Of a DNA stretch of 64,000 bases, positions 1 to 7,308 are shown piece by piece. A program made the position numbers and the translations under genes. The stretch comes from Candidatus Rhodoferax mariagerensis. GTDB taxonomy: Bacteria; Pseudomonadota; Gammaproteobacteria; Burkholderiales; Burkholderiaceae_C. How positions within the stretch are numbered: position 1 is the first letter of the stretch; each line of letters begins with the position of its first letter. The notes below the pieces were generated by a model. That model had not been told where the DNA came from. It did not search any database and saw only the letters and a program-made list of their open reading frames with translations. The stretch lies in contig JADKAW010000002.1 in the NCBI GenBank assembly GCA_016719055.1, positions 292,882 through 356,881 of the forward strand, written 5' to 3'.

Positions 1-22
1 GGAACAATTGCTGGCAGCCTGA
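1..22 (+). CDS. 3' end of an upstream CDS, possibly transaldolase (partial)
   Basis: Only the last six codons and a TGA stop are inside the window, reading EQLLAA. A transaldolase gene often precedes pgi in Burkholderiales and many transaldolases end in a similar Leu-rich tail. The identity is therefore an inference from neighbourhood, not from visible domains. The stop lies 30 bases before the pgi start, so the two genes may be cotranscribed. Confidence 0.35.
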
Positions 23-52
23 TTGTTAACACTTTTTAATGAGGAAAACACC

Positions 53-1620
53 ATGAACCGAGCCCGTTGCGACCAAACCCCAGCCTGGGGAGCCCTGAAA
101 TCCATCTACCTTGCCAGTGGCAAGGGCTTTGACCTGCGCACTGCATTCGCCGCCGATGCAGACCGGTTCAAAACCTTCAGCCAAGCGGCACCGCACGTCT
201 TTGCCGATTTGTCCAAAAACCTGATTGATGCGCCGGTAGAGCAGGTTTTGCTGGATCTGGCCCGCCAAAGTGGCCTGGAGCAGCACCGCGACGCGATGTT
301 TGCCGGTGACAAGATCAACAACACCGAAAACCGGGCGGTCATGCACTGGTTATTAAGAAATCCGCCTCTAGCCCAGATACAGAAAGCGCGACCAGCTATC
401 GACTCTGTAGCAGACGAGCTCGCGGCTGTACACACCACACTAGAGGCCATGCTGGCTTATGCGACGGCCGTGCGGGCCGACGGGCAGATCACCGATGTGG
501 TCAATATCGGGATTGGTGGCTCTGACCTGGGGCCGCAAATGGCGGTGCTGGCGCTGGATGAATTTGTCACGCCGGGCAAGCGCTTTCACTTTGTGTCGAA
601 CGTTGATGGGCATGAGCTGGCCAGCGTGTTGCGCAAGGTCAAGGTCGACAGCACCTTGTTTTTGATTGCCAGCAAAACCTTTACCACCATCGAGACCATG
701 ACCAACGCGAACTCGGCCAAAGCCTGGTTTGCCGCGCAGGGTGGCACCGATGTGGCACGGCATTTTGCCGCGCTGACTACCAATGTTGTTGCGGCCAACG
801 CCTTTGGCATCAGCACCACCTTTGGTTTTTGGGATTGGGTGGGGGGCCGCTATTCGGTCTGGTCGGCGATTGGCCTGCCGCTGGCGATTGCCATTGGCGC
901 AGCAGGGTTCAAGGCGTTTCTGGCTGGAGCCCATGACATGGATGAACATTTCCGTACTGCCCCATTGGCGCAGAATTTGCCGGTGCGCCTGGGCCTGCTG
1001 GATGTCTGGTACCGCAACTTTCATGGCTTTACCAGCCGCAGCGTTGCGCCCTACCACAGTGCACTCAAGCGCTACCCGGCCTATTTGCAGCAGCTTGAGA
1101 TGGAAAGCAACGGCAAAGTGTCGATGCATTGGGCCAAAGCCTGCCCTTTGGCAGCTCGCCGGCGCTGTGGGGCGAGCCCGGTACCAATGGGCAGCACGCC
1201 TATTTTCAGATGTTGCACCAGGGCACCGACGTGGTGCCGGTGGAATTTGTTGCGGTGAAAAAGCCTAAGCACAGCCTGCCAGGCCACCATACCCTGCTGC
1301 TGGCCAATGTGCTGGCGCAGGCGCAGGCACTGATGCTGGGCAAAGCCGATGCCGGAGGCCACAAACACTTTGCCGGCAACCGGCCCAGCAGCTTTTTGGT
1401 GCTGGATGAACTGACGCCCGCCAGCCTGGGCGCACTGATTGCCTTGCAGGAACACCGCGTTTTCGTCAGCGGCAGCCTTTGGGGCATCAACAGTTTTGAC
1501 CAGTGGGGCGTAGAGCTGGGCAAGGTGCTGGCCAAAGATGTCGAAGCGCGGCTGGGCAGCGGCGATGTGGCCGGGCTGGATGGCTCCACTGCGGGGCTGC
1601 TGGCCAAGTTACGCAGCTGA
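53..1620 (+). pseudogene. pgi: glucose-6-phosphate isomerase, broken by a one-base frameshift
   Basis: Phosphoglucose isomerase interconverts glucose-6-phosphate and fructose-6-phosphate in the cytoplasm. ATG at 53 follows a good ribosome site (GAGGAAAA). The first frame carries the sugar-binding core and the signature WVGGRYSVWSAIGLP near residue 260. Just after MESNGK, at about 1115-1117, a run of three A replaces an expected four. From there the family sequence (SVDALGQSLPFGSS, WGEPGTNGQHA, catalytic HQGTD, second signature FDQWGVELGK) continues in another frame to the TGA at 1618-1620. Restoring one A gives about 522 residues, the normal length. As written, translation stops at 1258. Either a real inactivating mutation or a homopolymer sequencing error is possible. 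A dispersed repeat copy is inserted in frame near residues 103-117. Confidence 0.9.
358..403 (-). repeat. dispersed 46-bp repeat, copy 1 (inside pgi)
   Basis: On the minus strand it reads ATAGCTGGTCGCGCTTTCTG, then TATCTGGGCTAGAGGCGG. This matches the window-wide pattern: AT-rich flank, ATAGCTGCTTGCGCTT, variable centre, GGGCTAGAGGC, then a T-rich end. In pgi it is read in frame as an extra stretch (PPLAQIQKARPAIDS) between two conserved segments of the enzyme. Confidence 0.75.
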
Positions 1621-2243
1621 TGAATGTTGTTTTTGATTTTGGTGCGGTGCTGGTGACCTGGCAGCCCGGTCAATTCTTGTTGCAGATGTTTCCAGAACGT
1701 GTCGCGACGCTCGAAGCTGCCAGGCATCTGGCCCATCAGGTGTTTGGACACCCGGACTGGCATGAGTTTGACCGGGGTGGACTTGCAGCCGAGCAGGTTG
1801 TCAGCCGTATCTCGCAACGTTTGGACCTGCCGCTGCCGGCCGTGCACCAACTGGTGTATGGCATTCGTGAACGGCTAACTCCCATTGACGGCACGGTTGC
1901 CGTGCTGAAAAAACTGCACACGCTGCGCCAGGCGAGCGACCGGGTGACAGGGCTGTATTACCTGTCCAACATGCCCCACATCTATGCGCGCCATCTTGAA
2001 GCGCACCATGAATTTGTGCAATGGTTTGACGGCGGTGTGTTTTCAGCGGATGTTCAACACATCAAGCCTGACCCGGCGATTTACCAGCTGCTGCAAAGCC
2101 GCTATGCGCTGCAACCTGACCGCACCCTGTTCATCGACGACTTGAAAACCAATGTGCATGTGGCCCAAACGCTCGGCTGGCAAGGCCTTCATTTTGAGTC
2201 GCCAGAGCAGTTGCAAGCTGACCTGGCGCTGTTAGGGCTGTGA
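1620..2243 (+). CDS. HAD-superfamily sugar-phosphatase-like hydrolase (YihX-like)
   Basis: A 207-residue cytoplasmic haloacid-dehalogenase-fold protein. Motif I is FDFGAV with the nucleophile Asp6. The usual second Asp is replaced by Gly, as in the YihX-type glucose-1-phosphate phosphatase group. Motif II is the Ser in YYLSNMPH (about residue 113), motif III the Lys in IKPDP (about 148) and motif IV FIDD (about 172). The ATG at 1620 shares one base with the pgi stop codon, so translation is probably coupled to pgi. Coupling to a glycolytic isomerase fits action on a hexose phosphate, but the substrate is inferred. The gene itself is intact even though pgi is frameshifted. Confidence 0.8.
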   Translation: MNVVFDFGAVLVTWQPGQFLLQMFPERVATLEAARHLAHQVFGHPDWHEFDRGGLAAEQVVSRISQRLDLPLPAVHQLVYGIRERLTPIDGTVAVLKKLHTLRQASDRVTGLYYLSNMPHIYARHLEAHHEFVQWFDGGVFSADVQHIKPDPAIYQLLQSRYALQPDRTLFIDDLKTNVHVAQTLGWQGLHFESPEQLQADLALLGL

Positions 2244-3104
2244 CAGGTACAGCGCCTTGAAGTTTGCAAGGATCGCCTGGTATTGGTCGCGGGCCATCAG
2301 GTTGAGGTCACTGTGTTGACCGCCTTCAATGCTGAACCATTGTTTGGGTGCGTTGGCTGCGTCAAACAGGTGTTTGCCAAGTTCAATCGGGACGGTGTGG
2401 TCCTGCGCTCCATGGATCATCAGAATCGGAGCCTGTACCCGGGCAATTTTTTCAACCGAGGCAAAGCGCTCGTCGCTGAAGCTGGCCAAAACACCGGCCC
2501 AGAATCCGGCCGCGCGTGCAATGTCAGGAAAACTGGTGAACGCAGATTCCAGAATCAGTGCGCCATAGTCTGACTGGGTTGGCAAGCTGCTTGCCAGGGC
2601 CACGGCGGCACCACTTCCCATGGAGTGGCCATAAATCACCCGCTGCCCGGCGCGTGGTTCGCGGCGCACCAGTTCAGACCAGGCCAGCAGCGCATCCTGC
2701 ACGATGGTTTGCTCGGATGGCGTGATCAGCGTACTTTGGCCCCAGCCCCGGTAATCGACCGCCAGCACGGCAAAGCCGGCCTCACGCAGGGCATCGATCT
2801 TGTGCCGGTTGCCCTGCAAATTGCGAAAAGTGCCATGCAGGTAAAGCAGGGTCGGGGCGTCACGGTTCGGGTGCGGCAACCACCAGAGCGAAATTCTTTC
2901 GGGTGCTCCGACCGATGGCAGGTCCAGAAAGAGCGATTGGTCACCGGCCCGCAAGCCCGTCAAGTCACCAACCAGCGCCGGTGTCGGGCGGTAGATGATC
3001 TGGCGTTGCCGGGCATCAAGCCAGGCGCAGCCGCTGGCCAGCAGCAGCACCCACAGCAGCACAATTCTGACAAATACAGCCGTTACACTGCGCATCCCGT
3101 CCAT
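2232..3104 (-). CDS. alpha/beta-hydrolase lipoprotein
   Basis: A predicted outer-membrane or periplasmic lipoprotein hydrolase of about 290 residues. A hydrophobic N-terminus ends in the lipobox LASGC. The alpha/beta-hydrolase core follows: oxyanion LHGTF, nucleophile elbow GHSMG (Ser at about 161), an Asp in the HGAQDHTVP strand and a late His in GGQHSDL. The family includes esterases, lipases and BAAT/abhydrolase-like proteins, and the substrate is unknown. The 3' end overlaps the convergent HAD gene by 12 bases. The start is uncertain: ATG at 3104 is chosen, ATG at 3095 would give the simplest signal peptide, and a GTG at 3149 is also in frame. No convincing ribosome site picks one. Its 5' end abuts or overlaps the divergent gene starting at 3127. 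Confidence 0.75.
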   Translation of the reverse strand: MDGMRSVTAVFVRIVLLWVLLLASGCAWLDARQRQIIYRPTPALVGDLTGLRAGDQSLFLDLPSVGAPERISLWWLPHPNRDAPTLLYLHGTFRNLQGNRHKIDALREAGFAVLAVDYRGWGQSTLITPSEQTIVQDALLAWSELVRREPRAGQRVIYGHSMGSGAAVALASSLPTQSDYGALILESAFTSFPDIARAAGFWAGVLASFSDERFASVEKIARVQAPILMIHGAQDHTVPIELGKHLFDAANAPKQWFSIEGGQHSDLNLMARDQYQAILANFKALYLSQP

Positions 3105-3126
3105 GACAAACATCACGCCCTTGTTT

Positions 3127-3630
3127 ATGAAAAATAGTACCCGTATCACCGCAGGGCTGATTGTGGCCCACCTGGCCAGCGCTGCCGTGGCTCAGCACAG
3201 CAGCGCTGCTGCGCCCGGTGATGGCAGCAAGCTGAGTTTTCAGATCAGCCCCTACACCTTGCATTTTTCACCCAGCGAGGAGCATGAGAACGTCTACATG
3301 GTCGGACTGGAGCGTGAACATGCCGACGGCAAGCTGGACGGGTTGACGCTGTTTAGCAACTCGTTTGGTCAGCCCAGCGCTTTTATTTACCCTTGGGGCC
3401 GGGTTTACCACAACCTCTGGGGTATCGCCCCCTTGTCTTTCAAATGGACTGCCGGCCTGCTTTACGGCTACAAAGAGCCTTATGAAAACAAGGTGCCGCT
3501 GAATTACAAAGGATTTTCACCCGGCGGCATCCTGGCTCTGGCCTACAAGTTCGAGTCGGGCTGGACGGCGCAAGTGGACCTGCTGGGCACCGCTGGCTTG
3601 ATGTTTCAGCTCAATGTGCCGATCAAGTAA
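3127..3630 (+). CDS. small outer-membrane beta-barrel protein (PagP-like?)
   Basis: A 167-residue exported protein. It has a signal peptide (MKNSTRITAGLIVAHLASAA) cleaved near AVA-Q. The rest is rich in alternating aromatic and polar residues and ends in a strand (FQLNVPIK), as in a small outer-membrane barrel. I think it belongs to the short barrel group sometimes labelled PagP-like or, misleadingly, glycerol-3-phosphate transporter in Burkholderiales, but no catalytic motif lets me assign an activity. ATG at 3103 in the same frame is an alternative start. Either start leaves almost no space from the divergent hydrolase gene, so each promoter must lie inside the other gene. Confidence 0.6.
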   Translation: MKNSTRITAGLIVAHLASAAVAQHSSAAAPGDGSKLSFQISPYTLHFSPSEEHENVYMVGLEREHADGKLDGLTLFSNSFGQPSAFIYPWGRVYHNLWGIAPLSFKWTAGLLYGYKEPYENKVPLNYKGFSPGGILALAYKFESGWTAQVDLLGTAGLMFQLNVPIK

Positions 3631-3675
3631 CGCAGCAGTGCTACCCCAAAATCCGGCAAAAAGTGAAATGACAAC

Positions 3676-3716
3676 AAAAAAGCCCTGCAGGGTTTTAATC
3701 CTGCAGGGCTTTTGAA
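3676..3716. terminator. bidirectional intrinsic terminator between the barrel gene and groEL
   Basis: A perfect 11-bp stem (AGCCCTGCAGG at 3681-3691, CCTGCAGGGCT at 3700-3710) closes an 8-base loop. It is preceded by an A run and followed by TTTT, so it gives a U tract on both strands. It should end groEL transcription on the minus strand and the barrel gene on the plus strand. Confidence 0.85.
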
Positions 3717-3738
3717 CGTTTTGTGTGATGGAGCGGGA

Positions 3739-5400
3739 TTACATGCCCATGCCGCCCATGCCGCCCATACCACCCATGCCGCCCATGTCGCCACCGCCCA
3801 TGCCGCCGCCGGCAGACTCAGTCTTGGGAGACTCAGCCACCATGCACTCGGTCGTCAACATCAGCGAGGCCACAGACGCGGCGTTTTGCAATGCCGTGCG
3901 GGTCACCTTGGTTGGGTCCAGAATACCCATTTCGATCATGTCGCCGTAGGTGTCGTTGGCAGCGTTGAAGCCGTAGTTGCCGGTGCCAGCCATGACCGCG
4001 TTCACCACCACCGAGGCTTCGCCACCGGCGTTGTAAACGATTTCGCGCAGAGGAGCTTCGATAGCCTTCAGCACCAGGGCGATGCCGTGGTCCTGATCAG
4101 CGTTGTCACCCTTGATGGTGCCAGCAGATTGCTTGGCGCGCAGCAGCGCCACGCCGCCGCCAGCCACAATGCCTTCTTCCACCGCAGCGCGGGTAGCGTG
4201 CAGGGCGTCTTCCACGCGGGCCTTCTTTTCCTTCATTTCGACTTCGGTGGCAGCGCCCACCTTGATCACAGCCACACCGCCAGCCAGTTTGGCGACGCGC
4301 TCTTGCAGCTTTTCACGGTCATAGTCGCTGGTGGCTTCTTCGATTTGCACGCGCACTTGTTTCACGCGGGCTTCAATGTCAGCAGCCGGGCCAGCACCGT
4401 CAATGATGATGGTGTTTTCCTTGCCCACTTCGATGCGCTTGGCGGAACCCAGGTCAGCCAGGGTCACTTTTTCAAGTGTCAGGCCAACTTCTTCAGCAAT
4501 CACCTTGCCACCGGTCAGGATGGCGATGTCTTCCAGCATGGCTTTGCGACGGTCACCAAAGCCAGGGGCCTTGACAGCCACCACTTTGAGGATGCCACGG
4601 ATGGTGTTGACCACCAAAGTTGCCAAGGCTTCGCCTTCGACATCTTCAGCAATGATCAACAGCGGACGGCCGCTCTTGGCGACTTGTTCCAGCGTCGGCA
4701 GCAGGTCACGAATGTTGCTGATCTTCTTGTCAAACAGCAGCACGTAGGGGTTGTCCAGCAAAGCGGCTTGTTTTTCTGGGTTGTTGATGAAGTAGGGCGA
4801 CAGGTAGCCGCGGTCAAACTGCATGCCTTCAACGACTTCGAGCTCGCTGTCCAGGGATTTGCCGTCTTCAACGGTAATCACGCCTTCTTTGCCAACCTTG
4901 TCCATCGCATCAGCAATGATCTTGCCGATGGTTTCGTCCGCGTTGGCGGAGATGGAACCGACCTGGGCAATCTCTTTGGAAGTGGTGGTGGCTTTGGAAG
5001 CTTTTTTCAGCTCAGCGACCAGGGCAGTCACCGCTTTGTCAATACCGCGCTTCAGGTCCATCGGGTTCATGCCGGCGGCTACATACTTCATGCCTTCGCG
5101 GATGATCGACTGGGCCAGCACGGTGGCGGTGGTAGTGCCGTCGCCCGCGATGTCAGACGTCTTGGAAGCAACTTCCTTGACCATTTGTGCACCCATGTTT
5201 TGCAGCTTGTCCTTGAGTTCGATTTCCTTGGCCACAGACACACCGTCCTTGGTGACGGTCGGGGCGCCGAAAGAGCGCTCGAGCACCACATTGCGACCTT
5301 TGGGGCCAAGGGTGACCTTGACCGCATTGGCCAAAATGTTCACGCCTTCAACCATGCGTGCGCGGGCTTCGCCGCCGAAAATTACGTCTTTTGCTGCCAT
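3739..5400 (-). CDS. groEL: chaperonin GroEL (60 kDa)
   Basis: ATP-dependent folding chamber subunit that forms double heptameric rings with GroES in the cytoplasm. The protein is 553 residues, close to the usual 545-550. It begins MAAKDVIFGGEARARM, carries the DGTTTATVL nucleotide-binding motif near residues 86-94 and ends in the typical GGM repeat tail. It lies 143 bases downstream of groES in the same direction and is presumably transcribed with it from the CIRCE-controlled promoter. The groES-groEL gap contains a dispersed repeat copy. The reading frame is intact and the sequence is typical of beta-proteobacterial GroEL. Confidence 0.98.
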   Translation of the reverse strand: MAAKDVIFGGEARARMVEGVNILANAVKVTLGPKGRNVVLERSFGAPTVTKDGVSVAKEIELKDKLQNMGAQMVKEVASKTSDIAGDGTTTATVLAQSIIREGMKYVAAGMNPMDLKRGIDKAVTALVAELKKASKATTTSKEIAQVGSISANADETIGKIIADAMDKVGKEGVITVEDGKSLDSELEVVEGMQFDRGYLSPYFINNPEKQAALLDNPYVLLFDKKISNIRDLLPTLEQVAKSGRPLLIIAEDVEGEALATLVVNTIRGILKVVAVKAPGFGDRRKAMLEDIAILTGGKVIAEEVGLTLEKVTLADLGSAKRIEVGKENTIIIDGAGPAADIEARVKQVRVQIEEATSDYDREKLQERVAKLAGGVAVIKVGAATEVEMKEKKARVEDALHATRAAVEEGIVAGGGVALLRAKQSAGTIKGDNADQDHGIALVLKAIEAPLREIVYNAGGEASVVVNAVMAGTGNYGFNAANDTYGDMIEMGILDPTKVTRTALQNAASVASLMLTTECMVAESPKTESAGGGMGGGDMGGMGGMGGMGGMGM

Positions 5401-5425
5401 GTTATGACTCCAGAATATATAAGTG

Positions 5426-5473
5426 AAATGAATCGCGAGCCCGCATGTACATTGCGTAGCCAGCTATTTAATT
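5426..5473 (-). repeat. dispersed repeat, copy 2 (groES-groEL gap)
   Basis: On the minus strand it reads AATTAAATAGCTGGCTACGC, a variable centre, then GCGGGCTCGCG. It matches the window repeat family and sits in the transcribed gap between groES and groEL, 26 bases upstream of the GroEL start. It is one of the more diverged copies. Confidence 0.6.
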
Positions 5474-5543
5474 GATACCGTTCCAATCAGTTGGGGACAG
5501 AGCGACCGGGCGCTTCGTGCGTCGTGCAGTCTGTCCCGCAAAA

Positions 5544-5837
5544 TCATTTGGTTTCCACAACTGCGAACAGGTCGTCTTCTTTCATGACCAGCAGCTCGTC
5601 GCCATCAACCTTGACGGTCTGGCCGCTGTACTTGCCAAACAACACGCGGTCGCCGACTTTCACGCTCATACTGCCTAGTTCGCCCTTGTCGTTCTTCTTG
5701 CCGGGGCCAACGGCCAGCACTTCGCCTTGATCAGGCTTTTCGGCGGCGCTGTCAGGAATGACGATGCCTGAAGCGGTGCGGGTTTCGTTTTCTACGCGCT
5801 TGACAATCACGCGGTCGTGCAGGGGACGAAGTTTCAT
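5544..5837 (-). CDS. groES: co-chaperonin GroES (10 kDa)
   Basis: Lid of the GroEL folding chamber, acting as a heptamer in the cytoplasm. The protein is 97 residues, the normal length. It begins MKLRPLHDRVIVKRVE and carries the mobile-loop region with the hydrophobic SGIVIPD and a C-terminal DLFAVVE. It is the first gene of groES-groEL, with TAGGAGT as ribosome site. A CIRCE inverted repeat and a heat-shock promoter lie about 100 bases upstream. Confidence 0.98.
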   Translation of the reverse strand: MKLRPLHDRVIVKRVENETRTASGIVIPDSAAEKPDQGEVLAVGPGKKNDKGELGSMSVKVGDRVLFGKYSGQTVKVDGDELLVMKEDDLFAVVETK

Positions 5838-5939
5838 AGTGACTCCTAATGGTGTTGAAACACAGGGTTAAAAACTAAAACCGCCAAAAATCTGGCAGTG
5901 ATCGTTAACTTGAAGAGACGGTGCCCAAGCTTGGGCTTG

Positions 5940-5966
5940 TTAGCACTCAACTCTTACGAGTGCTAA
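5940..5966 (-). promoter_or_regulatory. CIRCE element (HrcA operator) of groESL
   Basis: A perfect inverted repeat TTAGCACTC, nine-base spacer, GAGTGCTAA, identical to the classical CIRCE consensus bound by the HrcA repressor. It lies immediately downstream of the predicted -10 box, so bound repressor would cover the transcription start. It also ends up in the groES leader. Confidence 0.97.
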
Positions 5967-5994
5967 TCATAAGGGCGTTCGATGTCTTTTCAAG
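5967..5994 (-). promoter_or_regulatory. predicted sigma-32 (heat-shock) promoter of groESL
   Basis: On the minus strand a -35 box CTTGAAA (5988-5994) and a -10-like CCCTTATGA (5967-5975) are separated by 12 bases. This resembles the RpoH consensus CTTGAAA / CCCCATnTA. The -10 directly abuts the CIRCE element, suggesting activation by RpoH and repression by HrcA at one promoter. It is a sequence match only. Confidence 0.7.
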
Positions 5995-6369
5995 AGCAAC
6001 TTTGAAAAATCCCTGGTTGTTGATGTTGCTGCCGCTGCCATCCGACCTGCCAACCCCGATGTGCTGACCGCCGCGGCCGGGGGCAGACTTGTTGGTGCAT
6101 GGCCCGGGCCGCTTCTCTTACCAGCAGGCCAGTCCATTTTGCGGTGAAAGTGATCGACTAGGCACTTTGGACAATCATGCAGGGTGCTGTTTGCCCGCGT
6201 GGTCAAGGGCTTTCGCTACCTGACCGAGCGATTGCTTGCGCCAACAGTGCCGTTAGCAGTGGTTTCGCTCAAAACCTGCCATTGAACTTGCCGTGCCGCA
6301 GGTCAGACGCCATAATCGACGACGTTGGCAGGCATTTCAGACAATGGGCAAACACCGTTGAGACATCAC
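5995..6369. other. intergenic region with no recognised gene
   Basis: About 375 bases between the groESL promoter and the solute-binding-protein gene. No frame shows a recognisable protein, RNA gene or strong hairpin. Short open stretches exist on both strands but none has family resemblance. The promoter of the gene at 6370 presumably lies at its right end. Confidence 0.5.
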
Positions 6370-7275
6370 ATGACTTCTATTTCTTTTCAATTGCTGGCCT
6401 CGTTGGCGCTGGTTTTGCCGGCCCTGCTGAAGGCAGCACCTCCCGAACCAGACGGCACCCTGCGCAAAATAGCCAGCAGTGGCAGCATCGCCCTGGGATA
6501 CCATGAATCAACACCACCGTTCACTTACCGCACGGCTGACGGCAAAGTGATGGGCTACTCCTATGACATTGCAGTCAAGGTGGCTGAGGCCGTCAAGCGT
6601 GAATTGAAATTACCCGCGCTGCAAATCGTGCAGGTGCCGTTTACTACCCAGAATCGGTTTCCAACTGTTCAGAACGGCAGCGCCGACCTGTCTTGTGGTG
6701 CCACCACCAACACCATCGAGCGGCAAAAAATCGTCGCTTTTTCCAACACGATTTTTGTCGCTGGCTCGCGCCTGATGACGCGCACAGACTCGGGGATCAA
6801 AGACTTTGCCGACCTGGCAGGTAAAAACGTGGTGACGTTTGCTGCATCCACGTCCGAGAAAATGTTGCGCAAGCTCAACACCGAGCGGAACAATCGCATC
6901 AACATTGTCACCACCTTTGACCGTGGTGAAACACCATTTTCAGTGCTGCAGGCCGGTCATGCCGACGCCTACATGATGGACGATGTGCTGCTGTATGCCG
7001 CCATTCATGAAACCTGGCGCCCCACCGAGTGGATGGTCACCGGCACGCCCCAGTCGTTTGAGGCCTACGGCTGCATTCTGCGCAAGGACGACCCGGGTTT
7101 CAAAAAAGTGGTGGACCAGGAAATTGCCCGCTTGATGACCACGGGCGAGGCACAAGACATTTACCGCAAATGGCTGCTCTCGCCAATTCCGCCCAAGGGG
7201 GTCAACTTTGGTTTTCCCATGAGTCCGGCGATGGTCGATCTTTTCAAGAACCCCAACGACAAGCCCTATTACTAA
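6370..7275 (+). CDS. periplasmic amino-acid-type solute-binding protein (SBP family 3)
   Basis: A 301-residue exported protein with a signal peptide (hydrophobic LLASLALVLPALL, residues 7-19). It is followed by the extracellular solute-binding family 3 fold: GYHESTPPFTY at the N-terminal lobe, SADLSCGATTNT hinge region and an inter-lobe MMDDVLL segment. The closest type is the glutamate/aspartate-binding GltI group, which normally delivers ligand to an ABC permease. No permease or ATPase gene is adjacent. The next gene, 33 bases downstream, encodes a membrane diguanylate cyclase, so the protein may serve in sensing or feed a permease elsewhere. ATG at 6370 is chosen because it starts the signal peptide; an upstream in-frame start at 6325 would add a poor leader. 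Confidence 0.85.
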   Translation: MTSISFQLLASLALVLPALLKAAPPEPDGTLRKIASSGSIALGYHESTPPFTYRTADGKVMGYSYDIAVKVAEAVKRELKLPALQIVQVPFTTQNRFPTVQNGSADLSCGATTNTIERQKIVAFSNTIFVAGSRLMTRTDSGIKDFADLAGKNVVTFAASTSEKMLRKLNTERNNRINIVTTFDRGETPFSVLQAGHADAYMMDDVLLYAAIHETWRPTEWMVTGTPQSFEAYGCILRKDDPGFKKVVDQEIARLMTTGEAQDIYRKWLLSPIPPKGVNFGFPMSPAMVDLFKNPNDKPYY

Positions 7276-7308
7276 CACTAACACCAACAAATCGAATCGA
7301 CTTCTGCG

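Noticed and set aside
440..1129. 229-codon minus-strand open frame opposite pgi
   Set aside because: Antisense of a strongly conserved enzyme gene with no similarity of its own.
3712..5475. 587-codon plus-strand open frame opposite groEL
   Set aside because: It is the exact antisense shadow of groEL, its composition (Val/His/Asp-rich) reflects the complementary codons, and no family resemblance is seen.
6177..6506. 109-codon open frame before the solute-binding protein
   Set aside because: No family resemblance, and it overlaps the signal peptide of the clear gene at 6370 in another frame.
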